Made by a program: the position numbers and the translations under genes. The notes under the pieces are model-generated. The model saw nothing but the letters and a program-made list of their open reading frames with translations. It did no database searches and was not told where the DNA came from. A stretch of 64,000 nucleotides of DNA from CAZCDS01 sp964497585 (GTDB taxonomy: Bacteria; Desulfobacterota; Desulfomonilia; Desulfomonilales; Desulfomonilaceae): contig CAZCDS010000003.1 in assembly GCA_964497585.1 (NCBI GenBank), positions 189,623 to 253,622 of the forward strand, read 5' to 3'. Below, piece by piece: positions 33,973 to 43,503 of the stretch. How positions within the stretch are numbered: the first letter of the stretch is position 1; each line of letters starts with the position of its first letter.

Positions 33973-34656
33973 TCAGCGAGCCCGCATTTTTAAGACTCGG
34001 GGTGTGAGTGCATGCTTACTGGCAAGGTACCGATGGAAGAGTGACTGCATTTTTCTCACGAGCGAGCGGTTGTTATGCAACACCTCAGGGAAACAGATTG
34101 CGTGGTACGTGATATTCAGCGACGTGTACTCACCGCGTTCCAGATCGAGGTACCGCACTTCATTGCAGTAATTGGGGTCGTAAACCTTGAGCAAATTCCG
34201 TTCGGGTAGCCACTGGTAGGCCAAAACCGCGTGGAGAACCGCTCCGCGAGGGCCCTTGTTCATCAGGAGAACCAGATGCGGTTCCCCCAAGAGCAGCCGA
34301 GCATGGAGTCGCCGATAGGCGACGGACTCAGCCCCGCGATTTCTGTTGCAGTAGTTTGCCTGAAGCGTAACGAGATGCTTGCTGTAAAACCGCTGCAATT
34401 CCTTTGCGATACGCCGCTGAGCCCTCTTGTCCAACACTTCCCTGAGGGTAGGGCCTCCCTGATTCGTCAGATAGTACCAGCGTGAGAAGGCAGCCATGGC
34501 GAAACACCAGCCAGGCGCGTTTGAAATGGAAAAGGAGTCTTTGGAAACGCTGAAGTATGCCTGAAGGTTTCCAACTCCACCGGCAAAAACCAACCCGCTC
34601 ACAGCAAGCGCGACCACCGCGATTCTAGCGGGGCGCGCACACAAAGATATCTTCAT
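33973..34656 (-). CDS. Exported papain/C39-like cysteine peptidase homologue
   Basis: A 227-residue protein with an N-terminal signal segment (IAVVALAVSGLVFAGGVGNL). The mature part has a candidate catalytic Cys in NAPGWCFAMAAFSRW, a His in AVLHAVLAYQWL and an Asp/Asn in KVYDPNYCNEV, the Cys-His-Asp layout of papain-fold and C39-type peptidases. 'G-x-C-x-G/A-M' and 'HAV-x-A' are the usual surroundings. It could be an active secreted protease, a transglutaminase-like enzyme or a bacteriocin-type processing enzyme. I chose ATG 34656 (MKISLCARP) because it starts directly before the signal sequence. Confidence 0.6.
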   Translation of the reverse strand: MKISLCARPARIAVVALAVSGLVFAGGVGNLQAYFSVSKDSFSISNAPGWCFAMAAFSRWYYLTNQGGPTLREVLDKRAQRRIAKELQRFYSKHLVTLQANYCNRNRGAESVAYRRLHARLLLGEPHLVLLMNKGPRGAVLHAVLAYQWLPERNLLKVYDPNYCNEVRYLDLERGEYTSLNITYHAICFPEVLHNNRSLVRKMQSLFHRYLASKHALTPRVLKMRAR

Positions 34657-35039
34657 ATCCAGACCCCGAAATAATAGAACCAAGTTTGCCTAGTGTATCA
34701 AAAAACGCGTTAGATGACAAGATATTCTGACCCATGTATGAACCATGATATGAGAAGTCCCCTGCACGTGGCCACACGCCTGGCAATGCATACGCATTGA
34801 AAGGGATCTGGGAGGTGCGAGTATAAACTTCAAGAGACTCTACCAGCGCTGGCAGTCACGAAAATTTGGAGTATCAGCCGGCGGGAGATAAGGCGCGAAA
34901 TACGTGAGCAAAGGTTCGTCTTGGAGACGCCTTGAAGAGAGAATAACGATGGGGCACGACGCGTTGGCCTGTGAGAGCTCTTGCGTCGCCGGAACTCCGC
35001 ACTCTTTCAATGGGGAGGAAGTCTCCTGGCCAAGAGAGC
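34657..35039. other. Stretch without a recognisable gene
   Basis: I see no convincing gene or repeat here. The base composition is somewhat more AT-rich near 34680-34800. Confidence 0.4.
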
Positions 35040-35216
35040 CTAGCGCATCTCATCAAATCGATTCCAGGCCTCGGTCACCAGGGCAAGGGTCTCCTGACTC
35101 TCTTGCTCCCACAGTTCACAGATCTCTTCCACGGTTAACCGTGCGTCAATAGCCGCCCTGACCTTGCCGACCCTCAAGGCCTTTTGACGGAACCGATCGA
35201 GGCGGCCGGCGACCAT
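35040..35216 (-). CDS. Very small helical protein overlapping the next gene
   Basis: A 58-residue frame on the minus strand beginning MVAGRLDRFRQKALRVGKVR and continuing with LTVEEICELWEQESQETLAL. It has a sensible amphipathic, charged composition. It overlaps the end of the upstream zinc-ribbon gene by 43 bases in another frame, with AAGGAT immediately before the ATG. The 'A-R-L-T-V-E-E-I-C-E-L' segment looks like a small regulator helix. Support is moderate at best. Confidence 0.35.
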   Translation of the reverse strand: MVAGRLDRFRQKALRVGKVRAAIDARLTVEEICELWEQESQETLALVTEAWNRFDEMR

Positions 35217-35929
35217 ATCCTTGTCTGTTTGTACAGGTTTTTTTTCTCGGTATCGCCTTGGTTGGCAGGAAGTCTTTCCGCTGCTATGGCTACCGTGTCT
35301 ACGTGGAGGCGAGGCCTGCGGTCGAGATCGGCCTTGGTGATGCTCCCGGCCGCGATCAGCTTCTTGAAGAGGCTTTGAAGGCCCCGAGCTGAAAGCCGAT
35401 ACTTTGCCATGAATTCCGCATCCGTCATGCCGGCCCTGACATCCTGGAGAACATCCTGGGCAACGACGATTCTCTTGTGCCTCGTTGCTTCTTTTTTCTC
35501 GGAATCGACCTTTTCAGAGGTTCCCGCCGTTTCTCTTGGCTGTGCTGCGTGTTCAGCGGGCTCGGCCCGGGAGGCATCCACGTCCGAGACGACGACCCCG
35601 CAGTTCGGGCACCGCTCGGGCTCCTTGGGCTGTGCCGTGCCGCACACGGGGCACTTCCACGGATGATGAAGTCCGGTCTCCGAAGCCTTTGGAGATCGTC
35701 CCATCGCCGCGTGTTCGAGAACTTCCTGTACCTCGACCGTCGAATCGACCGACCCCATTCGCTGATCAAGTTCAGATTGTTCGATCAATCCCACTCTTAA
35801 AAGCTGATCGAAGAGATCCTGGAGCCCCCATGCGGATAACCGGTGTTTCTCCATGAGGCCCGAATCGGTCATCCCGGCTCGCAAATCCTTAACGATTTCT
35901 TCCGCTTTTATGGTTCTCTTGGTTGCCAT
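35174..35929 (-). CDS. Tandem helical-module protein with central zinc ribbon
   Basis: A 251-residue cytosolic protein with two copies of one module. The first is KAEEIVKDLRAGMTDSGLM then KHRLSAWGLQDLFDQLL; the second is VAQDVLQDVRAGMTDAEFM then KYRLSARGLQSLFKKLI. Between them is a C4 zinc ribbon, CPVCGTAQ and CPNCGVVV. The module looks like a compact helix-turn-helix ('R-A-G-M-T-D-x-x-x-M-x-K-x-x-L-S-x-x-G-L-Q'). I chose ATG 35929 (MATKRTIKAEE), since the preceding 38 residues are not part of the repeat. It could bind nucleic acid or act as a scaffold; I do not recognise a characterised family. Confidence 0.7.
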   Translation of the reverse strand: MATKRTIKAEEIVKDLRAGMTDSGLMEKHRLSAWGLQDLFDQLLRVGLIEQSELDQRMGSVDSTVEVQEVLEHAAMGRSPKASETGLHHPWKCPVCGTAQPKEPERCPNCGVVVSDVDASRAEPAEHAAQPRETAGTSEKVDSEKKEATRHKRIVVAQDVLQDVRAGMTDAEFMAKYRLSARGLQSLFKKLIAAGSITKADLDRRPRLHVDTVAIAAERLPANQGDTEKKNLYKQTRIWSPAASIGSVKRP

Positions 35930-36200
35930 GCCACATGTCCTCTCCTCGCCCCTTGGCTCGGCTGCTTCCGATCTCAGCGCCGGGAGCCGCGCGGAGGAGG
36001 AATCCGGTCTTGAGAGAAAAGAATGGGCCGACAGGCCAAACAACTATGGAATTTCGATAACTCTACCATAAGTAGTGGAAAAAGCTAAGTAATATGAACT
36101 GACCATAGGCAGGCGCTGTGAAATTTCCGAAGGAGGGTTGCATGTGAATCCGCGGGGCGGTAAAGTCCTTGGCCGGGCATTGCCGTCGAGAGGAGTCCTC

Positions 36201-39200
36201 ATGAATCTGATACTGCGTTCGGCAATAGCAAAGTTCGGATCAGCCGCTAAGGCAAAATTGGCGAATATAGCAGCGAAAGGTCAACCGGAAGACCAACTTC
36301 GCGCGCCTCTAGAGGAGTTGGTTGTGGATCTCGCGGAGCTTTGTGGGTTTGCCCGAAACGCAATGACGGTCGTCGGCGAATCGACAGTATCCGACCTGAG
36401 GACTCGGCCGGATTACGCTGTCACCGCCGAAAACGCGCTGGTTGGGTTCATCGAGGTAAAGGCACCTGGGAAAGGCGCTGACCCGAGACGATTCAGAGAT
36501 CATCACGATAGGAATCAGTGGGAGAAGCTCCAATCGCTTCCTAATCTTCTCTACACTGATGGCAATGAGTTCGGTCTTTGTCGCAACGGCGAACTGATCG
36601 TTCCGGTCGTGCGTGTTAAAGGTGATGTGGAGCAATCCGGTAGGAAGCTTGACGCGCCACCCAGCTTGTTGAGCCTCTTCGAGGATTTCTTTCGTTGGGA
36701 ACCCGTAGCTCCGCGCGAGCCCAAGCAGCTAGCAGAAATCAGCGCTCGGCTCTGCCGACTCTTGCGTGATGAGGTGACCGAGCAGCTAGGGCTGAAGAGC
36801 CCGGCCCTCACAGCCCTCGCGAGCGACTGGAGAAAACTTCTCTTCCCTGATGCTTCCGATGCCCAATTCGCCGATGGGTACGCCCAGACAGTCACCTTCG
36901 GTATGCTCATGGCACGGGCCCGAGAGATTGAGCTTAGCCCTGGACTTGACCAGGTCGCCCGGCAAATCGGTCAAACGAATTCACTGATCGGATCGGCCTT
37001 GCGCCTGCTTACGGACGACGTGGAGAACCAAGCCACCTTGAAGACTTCGCTGGGTACCTTGGTGCGAGTGCTTGATGTGGTTGACTGGCCAACGATTAGT
37101 AAAGGTAATCCAGACGCGTGGCTCTATTTCTACGAAAGTTTTCTGGAAGTCTACGACAACGAGCTTCGCAAACAGACAGGGTCATATTACACACCCCCCG
37201 AAGTCGTCAGCGCAATGGTTCGGCTTGTCGATGAGGCGCTGAGAAGTCCGATGCGCTTTGGACTTGGGACTGGCCTCGCTTCGCCGGCGGTCACGATCGC
37301 AGATCCGGCAGTCGGCACTGGCACGTTCCTCCTCGGCATATTGAGCATGATTGCCAAATCGGTTGACACTGACGAAGGACCCGGCGCGGTGCCTGCGGCG
37401 ATCAATGATGCAATGAATCGTCTCATCGGGTTCGAAATCCAACTGGGTCCGTTCGCTGTGGCACAGTTGCGTCTTCTTGCCGAAGTCGCCGAACTGACCA
37501 GAGCCGTGCCGACGAAACCTTTACGCATGTTCGTCACGGATACACTCGGAAATCCTTACATTGAGCAGGAATGGTTCCCTGCGATTCTTGGTCCGATTGC
37601 CGAATCGCGGCAGTCGGCGAATGAGATTAAGCGACAAGAACCTATCACGGTTGTCATCGGGAATCCGCCGTACAGGGAGAAGGCGAAGGGGCATGGCGGC
37701 TGGATCGAGGAGGGCAGCCCGAATTCACCGGAGCCCCCGCCGCTGACCGTGTGGATGCCGCCCCCTCATTGGGGCATCAGTGCTCACGTGAAACACCTGC
37801 GGAACCTGTATATCTACTTTTGGCGTTGGGCCACCTGGAAGGTGTTTGACCACAGCTCGGGCACGAGAACGGGCATCGTATGCTTTATTTCGGTGGCAGG
37901 TTTCCTCAATGGGCCGGGCTTCGAGAAGATGCGCGACTACCTGCGTCGGACTGCAGACGAGATTTGGGTGATCGACTGCTCACCGGAGGGACACCAGCCG
38001 GAAGTGAACACAAGGGTCTTTGAGGCTGTGCAGCAGCCCGTGTGTATTGTCCTTGCTTCACGCGCGCGGCATACTGATGCTGAGGTTCCCGCGAAGGTGC
38101 GATTCCGGGCGCTCCCTCCGGGGCACCGGCAGGTAAAATTCGATACACTCGGGCAGTTGACGCTGGACTCTGAGGATTGGCACGTGTGTCCATCAGAATG
38201 GCGAGCCCCCTTCCTGCCGGAGTCAGCGGGATCGTGGCCTACATATCCCGCATTAGAGGATCTCTTCCTTTACAACGGCTCTGGTGTCATGCCCGGTCGT
38301 ACATGGGTCATTGCCCCTGACGCGGAATCGTTGCGGCAACGTTGGAAGGTACTCATCGATGCGCCGAGCGATCAGAAAGAGGCCCTGTTTCACCCCCACC
38401 TTGTCAAGGGGCAACCAGGAGATAGACACAGCAAGCGGGTTGTACCGGGGGGGTTGCCAGGCCACGAGGCGCGTAGCATTGCGGTCGCTGACGACAATGC
38501 GGTCTGTATCCCGCCCATACGGTATGGCTTCCGTTCGTTTGATCGGCAGTGGATCATACCTGACAAGCGGCTCATCAATCGGCCTAATCCGGAGCTGTGG
38601 GACGTCTACTCGGAGCGCCAAGTGCATCTGACCGCTGTCACGCGCACATCACCATCAGCCGGTCCCGCAGTCACCTTCACCGCGCTGATTCCTGATCTCG
38701 ACCATTTCAAAGGATCGTTTGGTGGCCGCGTCTTCCCGCTCTGGCGTGACTCCGATGCTAGAGTATCTAACGTTCCGACCAATCTGCTTACATATCTCGG
38801 AGAACGGTACGGGCGTCCCGTGACTGCCGAGGATCTGATGTCTTATATTGCTGGAGTGGCGGCGAACCCGGCCTTTACCGCCCGTTTCCAATCCGATTTG
38901 GTCCAGCCGGGCCTAAGAATTCCACTGACGGCAGCCCCCCCGCTTTTCACAAATGCTGTTGAACTCGGACGCCGTGTGATCTGGCTTCACACATTCGGCG
39001 AGAGATTTGTTGATCCCAGTGATGGGAGGCCAACCGGGCCGCCTCGGATGCCGCGGGGAGACGCGCCTCGGATTCCTATCGAGGGAGCCATTCCGGAAAA
39101 TCCCCACGAGATGCCGGACACCATTGACTACGACTCGACCAAGCGCAAACTCCTGATTGGAGGCGGATTCGTGGAGAACGTGGCCCCCGAAGTGTGGGCG

Positions 39201-39545
39201 TACGAGGTTTCGGGCAAGCCGGTTCTACGTCACTGGTTCAGCTATCGCAAAGCAAACCGCGAACGACCGATCATTGGGACTCGGCGACCTCCGTCCAAGC
39301 TGGGCGACATCCAGCCGGATCACTGGCTGTCTGAATACACAACGGAACTCATTAACGTGCTCAACGTGCTTGGGCTGCTTGTCGAACTCGAACCGTCGCA
39401 GGCTGACCTCCTTGAGCAGATTTGTTCATCGGACATCATTGCTGCAGACGAACTTGGCACGGCGCGTGCACACGGCAAACCAACTGCTACGGCACGCAAG
39501 ACCGTCCCCACGGACTCGTCAAAGCAGTTGCACATACTTTTCTGA
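36201..39545 (+). CDS. Single-chain restriction-modification enzyme (type IIG-like)
   Basis: An 1114-residue protein combining nuclease and N6-adenine methyltransferase. Near the N-terminus a PD-(D/E)xK-like segment reads TRPDYAVTAENALVGFIEVK, with Asp and ExK. The methyltransferase has the SAM-binding ADPAVGTGTFLLGIL (motif I) and the catalytic VVIGNPPYREK (motif IV, NPPY), preceded by TGSYYTPPEVV. The C-terminal 500 residues are the likely target-recognition region. No helicase motifs are seen, which separates it from the larger type ISP enzymes. The ATG at 36201 has GAGAGGAG upstream and matches the usual family start. A GTG at 36144 behind AAGGAGGG is an alternative. No separate specificity subunit is nearby. 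Confidence 0.85.
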   Translation: MNLILRSAIAKFGSAAKAKLANIAAKGQPEDQLRAPLEELVVDLAELCGFARNAMTVVGESTVSDLRTRPDYAVTAENALVGFIEVKAPGKGADPRRFRDHHDRNQWEKLQSLPNLLYTDGNEFGLCRNGELIVPVVRVKGDVEQSGRKLDAPPSLLSLFEDFFRWEPVAPREPKQLAEISARLCRLLRDEVTEQLGLKSPALTALASDWRKLLFPDASDAQFADGYAQTVTFGMLMARAREIELSPGLDQVARQIGQTNSLIGSALRLLTDDVENQATLKTSLGTLVRVLDVVDWPTISKGNPDAWLYFYESFLEVYDNELRKQTGSYYTPPEVVSAMVRLVDEALRSPMRFGLGTGLASPAVTIADPAVGTGTFLLGILSMIAKSVDTDEGPGAVPAAINDAMNRLIGFEIQLGPFAVAQLRLLAEVAELTRAVPTKPLRMFVTDTLGNPYIEQEWFPAILGPIAESRQSANEIKRQEPITVVIGNPPYREKAKGHGGWIEEGSPNSPEPPPLTVWMPPPHWGISAHVKHLRNLYIYFWRWATWKVFDHSSGTRTGIVCFISVAGFLNGPGFEKMRDYLRRTADEIWVIDCSPEGHQPEVNTRVFEAVQQPVCIVLASRARHTDAEVPAKVRFRALPPGHRQVKFDTLGQLTLDSEDWHVCPSEWRAPFLPESAGSWPTYPALEDLFLYNGSGVMPGRTWVIAPDAESLRQRWKVLIDAPSDQKEALFHPHLVKGQPGDRHSKRVVPGGLPGHEARSIAVADDNAVCIPPIRYGFRSFDRQWIIPDKRLINRPNPELWDVYSERQVHLTAVTRTSPSAGPAVTFTALIPDLDHFKGSFGGRVFPLWRDSDARVSNVPTNLLTYLGERYGRPVTAEDLMSYIAGVAANPAFTARFQSDLVQPGLRIPLTAAPPLFTNAVELGRRVIWLHTFGERFVDPSDGRPTGPPRMPRGDAPRIPIEGAIPENPHEMPDTIDYDSTKRKLLIGGGFVENVAPEVWAYEVSGKPVLRHWFSYRKANRERPIIGTRRPPSKLGDIQPDHWLSEYTTELINVLNVLGLLVELEPSQADLLEQICSSDIIAADELGTARAHGKPTATARKTVPTDSSKQLHILF

Positions 39546-39771
39546 GGGAATCGCGGTTCAGAAGCCACCGGGAGGAGAGTTGTCGCGCCACAGGGTCTCA
39601 CTACTCGCCGTCAGCCAAGCATCTCCGTTAAATGCCCCCCGGCTTCCCCGGGGCTCATTTGGCTCCGCAAGTCGTCACGACGAAAGGTGGAGGGATACAG
39701 GGAGAGTTGGCGGTTAGGCCTGGGGCAGTGCACCCCACGGTGCAGGCCGTCAAGCGGCTATTGGACGACTA

Positions 39772-40008
39772 TCAGGATCGTGGTCTCCCATAACTACCTG
39801 TATTCTTGTGACAAGTAATACACATGGCCACCAGATTACTCAAGGTGTCCGGTCCACCAGCGGTCCTGTGATGGGCTTCCCAGCCAGGTCCGAGCTTACG
39901 AGGGCATCTTGTGCCAGGTGAATGGTGGTTGCAGACCTTCATGGTGCATTCGCATTGACCACCAGCTCTTTCAAGAAGTTTCTTTCTGGTTTCATCATTG
40001 ATTGACAT
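39772..40008 (-). CDS. Small HNH-type nuclease-like protein
   Basis: A 78-residue protein that is little more than an HNH module: LLERAGGQCECTMKVCNHHS, then GWEAHHRTAGGPDTLSNLVAMCITCHKNTGSYG. The HH...N...H pattern with CxxC-like zinc ligands (CEC, C-x2-C in CITCH) fits the HNH fold. AAGGAG precedes its ATG. It sits beside the restriction-modification gene, convergent with it, and may be a stand-alone nicking or defence nuclease. It has no other recognisable domain. Confidence 0.75.
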   Translation of the reverse strand: MSINDETRKKLLERAGGQCECTMKVCNHHSPGTRCPRKLGPGWEAHHRTAGGPDTLSNLVAMCITCHKNTGSYGRPRS

Positions 40009-40067
40009 TTGCTATAATCTCCTTAGTCGAAAGGTTTAGTTGGGTCTCCCTGTATCCCAACACAGAG

Positions 40068-40097
40068 CCCCTGGCGCTGCAACGTCAGGGGTTTTCT
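40068..40097 (+). terminator. Rho-independent terminator
   Basis: CCCCTGGCG (40068-40076) pairs with CGTCAGGGG (40083-40091) with one G-U pair, followed by TTTTCTT. It reads in the plus direction and lies about 520 bases after the restriction-modification gene, so it ends either that transcript or an unrecognised short RNA. Confidence 0.75.
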
Positions 40098-40210
40098 TGT
40101 GTACCCATCCCTCATCGAGATAAACCATAGGCCTAACGAAGATGCCTGTCAAGACAAAAAAGCAGCAGTTTCGAGATAGGCTATTGGGTTTGTTATTGAC
40201 ATGCTGCTGG

Positions 40211-40232
40211 CTGCAGGATATCATGCCTGCAG
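40211..40232. promoter_or_regulatory. Inverted repeat, possible operator
   Basis: CTGCAGG (40211-40217) and CCTGCAG (40226-40232) flank an eight-base spacer ATATCATG, just upstream of the ribosome-binding site of the gene at 40246. The placement suits repressor binding or a leader hairpin. Confidence 0.4.
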
Positions 40233-40245
40233 AAAGGAGAAAACC

Positions 40246-41076
40246 ATGAGTGAGCAAACGACTCAAAGGACCAGAAAAAAGGAAGGCCGTAGTCCAGGTT
40301 ATCCGGCGATTAGCTTGGGAAGTGCCCTTGAACGTGCCAAGACTATTATGGAAAAGGAACAGCGGCATTATGCCGCCCTACCCACGATCTTTGGCCACTG
40401 GGGATATGGTTCCAAGAGTAGCATGGGAATATTGCTGTTGGCCGCTTTGAAAAAATATGGTCTCGTTGAATATAAAGGGTCGGGTGATTCTCGGCAAGCA
40501 AGAATTACTGACTTTGCGTGGCGCATTTTGGTTGATGATCGGCCAGAATCGCCTGAGCGCGAAGAGTTGATTCGGGAGGCTGCCCTCAACCCCTCTATCC
40601 ATCAGAAATTATGGCGACATTACGATGGACTGCTTCCCTCAGACGAAAATCTCCGACACCAGCTACTGACAGAAGAGGGTTTCACGACTGGGGCAGTAGA
40701 CGACTTCATTCGTCAATTTAGAGCAACTATTGAGTTTGCAGGATTGAAGGAATCTGATAGTCTATCTGGGCATGAACAAGATAAATCTGCGATTCGAGAA
40801 GAGAACGTCATGGCCCAGACTACCCAAACCACTACAGGCGGTGCCCAGACAGGCGTTCACCTAGGCGGTGGCCCCCCCGCCGTTGATAGACTCAATGTCC
40901 CAGCGGGACAAGCCCAAATGGGTAATATTGCGTTTCCACTCTCGCCAACAAAATGGGTCCATATCCAATTACCGTATGGACTGACGAAAAAGGAATGGTC
41001 TCAAATTCTTAAGAAACTGGACGTGTTCAAAGACGGGTTTATGGACCCCGCGGAGTTGGAAGAGGATGATAACTAA
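40246..41076 (+). CDS. Island protein of unknown function
   Basis: A 276-residue protein of noticeably more AT-rich codon use than the surrounding chromosome, suggesting transfer. The N-terminal part is helical and winged-helix-like (LERAKTIMEKEQRHYAALPT, KSSMGILLLAALKKYGLVEY, ARITDFAWRILVDD), followed by LPSDENLRHQLLTEEGFT. A low-complexity T/G/Q linker (AQTTQTTTGG) leads to a C-terminal segment, WVHIQLPYGLTKKEWSQILK, which closely resembles the short 'P-L-T-x-x-E-W-x-x-L-x-x-x-L' tail of some phage and regulator proteins. AAAGGAG precedes the ATG. A transcriptional or anti-defence regulator role is possible. Confidence 0.65.
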   Translation: MSEQTTQRTRKKEGRSPGYPAISLGSALERAKTIMEKEQRHYAALPTIFGHWGYGSKSSMGILLLAALKKYGLVEYKGSGDSRQARITDFAWRILVDDRPESPEREELIREAALNPSIHQKLWRHYDGLLPSDENLRHQLLTEEGFTTGAVDDFIRQFRATIEFAGLKESDSLSGHEQDKSAIREENVMAQTTQTTTGGAQTGVHLGGGPPAVDRLNVPAGQAQMGNIAFPLSPTKWVHIQLPYGLTKKEWSQILKKLDVFKDGFMDPAELEEDDN

Positions 41077-41697
41077 AAGTCTAATAAAGAAGTTGTATTT
41101 GATATTCTTGCAAAAGCAATACATGAGTTCTAGGGCTGGAAAACCTGGTGGCGGGAGTGGATTCGAAAAAAGACTATTTAGGGCGTAGTTATCTGCGATG
41201 CCCTATTTCGGATCTTTGACCTTTTCGATCACCTAACGACCTCCCGAAGCTGCGCGCAGTCGAGGGTGGTTGAGGATTGGGAAAAGAGGATATTCTTAGC
41301 CGTTCTCCACCAAGGTCCCCTCCGACCTCCTGAAGGAGTGCTACGCGCCGCAATAGTGGCTGAGTACGGTGAGCAAAAGCCCTGCGGTACGCGTACGCGG
41401 CCCCCCCCCTCAAGCGTTCCAGATTTCAAATTAGGACATTACCCACCAGACTTCGGAGATCGGCGAACTCACTTGCTAACGCTCCTCACAAGAAATTGAC
41501 GCTGATGACCCCGCGCAAAACAACCTTGCGCGTATGCAGGTTGTAATTGAGGGCCAGAGTCGGTTCGGAGGCAGGAATTCGGTGAACCGCAGAAGAACGG
41601 CGGGCGGGCCGTGAGTATCCTCGTGACGTTTCGTGTCGGGAATAACGAGTACGTGCATCCGTTCAGCAAAGCGTCCCCGGTGGGGTCGCTGTGGGCG
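41077..41697. other. Island edge without a recognisable gene
   Basis: About 620 bases with no gene I can support. Several short frames overlap on both strands around 41190-41500, but none has a ribosome-binding site or family resemblance. The sequence shifts from AT-rich to GC-rich within this stretch, consistent with the boundary of the accessory island. Confidence 0.4.
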
Positions 41698-43206
41698 TCA
41701 GTTTTCCCCGCCGGCCCGGACCGCCCGGTTGTGAGCCCACCTTTCGAGCTTCTTGATCTGCTCCTGCATCGTGTAGGAGAGCGGCACGATACTTTCAAGG
41801 GCAATGTGCAGATCGCTCTGGTTAACGGGCCGGTCCTCGGTGAAAGCTCGAAAGACCGCTGCCAGAACGCCCTGTTCGATCTCGGCGCCATTGTAGCCCT
41901 GGGTAATCTTGATGAGCGGGCCGAAATCGAACTGATTCGTGGGAACGTTTCTGCTGGTGAGATGGATCCGAATGATCTCGTCCCTGTCTCGGTCACTGGG
42001 CAGCTCGACGTAGAACAGTTCGTCAAAACGGCCTTTGCGGAGAAGCTCCGGGGGCAGCAGCTCGATGGAGTTCGCGGTGGCTCCTACGAAGACCTCCGAA
42101 GTTTTCTCCTGCATCCACGTGAGAAAACCGGCGAGGATTCGTGAAGCCGAGCCCCCAAGGCTCTTCTGACCGGCGTTGGCGATACCCGCCTCGATTTCGT
42201 CGATCCAGAGCACACAGGGAGAGGAAGCTTCCGCAGTCTTTATGACCTTGCGGAAGCACTCTTCAGGGGTCCCTTCCAGGCCGTCATAGAGCCGGCCCAT
42301 ATCCAGCCGCAAGAGGGGAACCTTCCAGAAATCCGCGATGGCCTTCACACAGAGGCTCTTGCCGCACCCTGATATTCCCATGAGCAGCACACCTTTGGGC
42401 AGAGCCAGACCGTAATCCCTCGCCCGCTTGGAGAAGATGTCCTTGCGCAACTCAAGCCACCGCTTGAGATTCGTAAATCCTCCCAGGTCGTCATACCCCG
42501 TGCCCTGACGGAAAAGCTCCAGCAACCCGCTTTTCTTGACGATTTGCCTTTTCTCTTCAAAGAGTGCGTCTACTTCACCGGCTCCGATGCCCGACTTGCC
42601 GGCAAGGGTCTTGCGAAACGTCTGGATTGCCTGCTGGCTGGTAAGCCCGGCCCCACCCTTGAGGAACTGGTCTCGAATTTCGTCGGTCAGGGCATGTTGC
42701 AGTTGTTCCCCGTACTTCTCCTTTGAGATTACCGTGTGCAGAATCCGTTCGATCTCTTCGGGCTTGGGAAGCGGGACGTCAACCAGAACCACCTCGTTGG
42801 CCAGCTCCGCGGGTATGTCCAGCACGGGGGAGATGAGAAAGATGGTCTTGTAAGAATATTCGATTCGCTTCACTGCGTCCTTGAGCTTGCGAATGACCGG
42901 TGGATTCTCCGGGACAAAGACGTGGACGTCGTTGAGAATGAGGAAGGCGGTCTCTTGGATTCCCATAAACCAGTCAATGGATTCCATAATGGACGGGTTG
43001 GGCAAGACAGCCTCATCCGCCAGCGTCACGCCGGTTGTGCACGCCCAAACGTACGTCCGCACCGGTGGTTTGAACGCGGACCCGAGGGCCCGGATCTCCA
43101 TTTCGACCCTTCTGTCCTCGTCAGTGACGAGAAACACGAGCGACGTCCGGGCCACAACCAGTTCCTTGAGGATCTGCCGAAGTCCTTTGGAATCCTGTTC
43201 AGGCAT
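41698..43206 (-). CDS. AAA+ ATPase, Ycf46-like
   Basis: A 502-residue AAA+ protein. The N-terminal half holds a degenerate ATPase-like domain (TSLVFLVTDEDRRVEME, FLILNDVHVFVPEN). The C-terminal half is an active-looking AAA module: KGVLLMGISGCGKSLCVKAI (Walker A), SPCVLWIDEIEAGI (Walker B), VFVGATANSIELLPPELLRKG (sensor 1 and arginine finger region) and a lid. This two-part design is typical of Ycf46-like ATPases. AAGGAG precedes the ATG at 43206. It is divergent from a Y-RNA-like element and the vWA gene, and AAA plus vWA pairs commonly work together. Its substrate is unknown. Confidence 0.85.
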   Translation of the reverse strand: MPEQDSKGLRQILKELVVARTSLVFLVTDEDRRVEMEIRALGSAFKPPVRTYVWACTTGVTLADEAVLPNPSIMESIDWFMGIQETAFLILNDVHVFVPENPPVIRKLKDAVKRIEYSYKTIFLISPVLDIPAELANEVVLVDVPLPKPEEIERILHTVISKEKYGEQLQHALTDEIRDQFLKGGAGLTSQQAIQTFRKTLAGKSGIGAGEVDALFEEKRQIVKKSGLLELFRQGTGYDDLGGFTNLKRWLELRKDIFSKRARDYGLALPKGVLLMGISGCGKSLCVKAIADFWKVPLLRLDMGRLYDGLEGTPEECFRKVIKTAEASSPCVLWIDEIEAGIANAGQKSLGGSASRILAGFLTWMQEKTSEVFVGATANSIELLPPELLRKGRFDELFYVELPSDRDRDEIIRIHLTSRNVPTNQFDFGPLIKITQGYNGAEIEQGVLAAVFRAFTEDRPVNQSDLHIALESIVPLSYTMQEQIKKLERWAHNRAVRAGGEN

Positions 43207-43503
43207 GTCACCACACTCCTTGCGATTATCTTAATTCCTAGCACCTCGAAAGATCAAGTGTCAAGTAACCTGCGGTGATCTCAGGTGAAAATGCTGCCAA
43301 GTTCCTCGTGGCAGCCTGCTGCCGAATCAGGTGGCGATCACTCAATACCGAGCCGGAGGAAAAGCGACCGACTCGGAAAAAAGTGAGAAACCATTTATCC
43401 CCCGGGCGGTCTAATTTTTTTGTGCGTTTCGTGGTTCAACACGTTACGGTCATGAAGTGGCCGTGGGAAGCAGCGCATCGCATATCTTCAACGATCAGCG
43501 ACA

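Noticed and set aside
34904..35152. 82-residue plus-strand frame
   Set aside because: No ribosome-binding site, Ser/Arg/Pro-rich, and opposite the more plausible small minus-strand frame at 35040-35216.
37784..37800. TCACGTGAAACA inside the R-M gene as another parS
   Set aside because: The left half does not match the consensus and it lies in coding sequence.
41266..41499. 77-residue frame ending in a PPPSSVPDFK-like segment, perhaps a mobile-element remnant
   Set aside because: I could not match it to an intron or insertion-sequence family and there are no terminal repeats.
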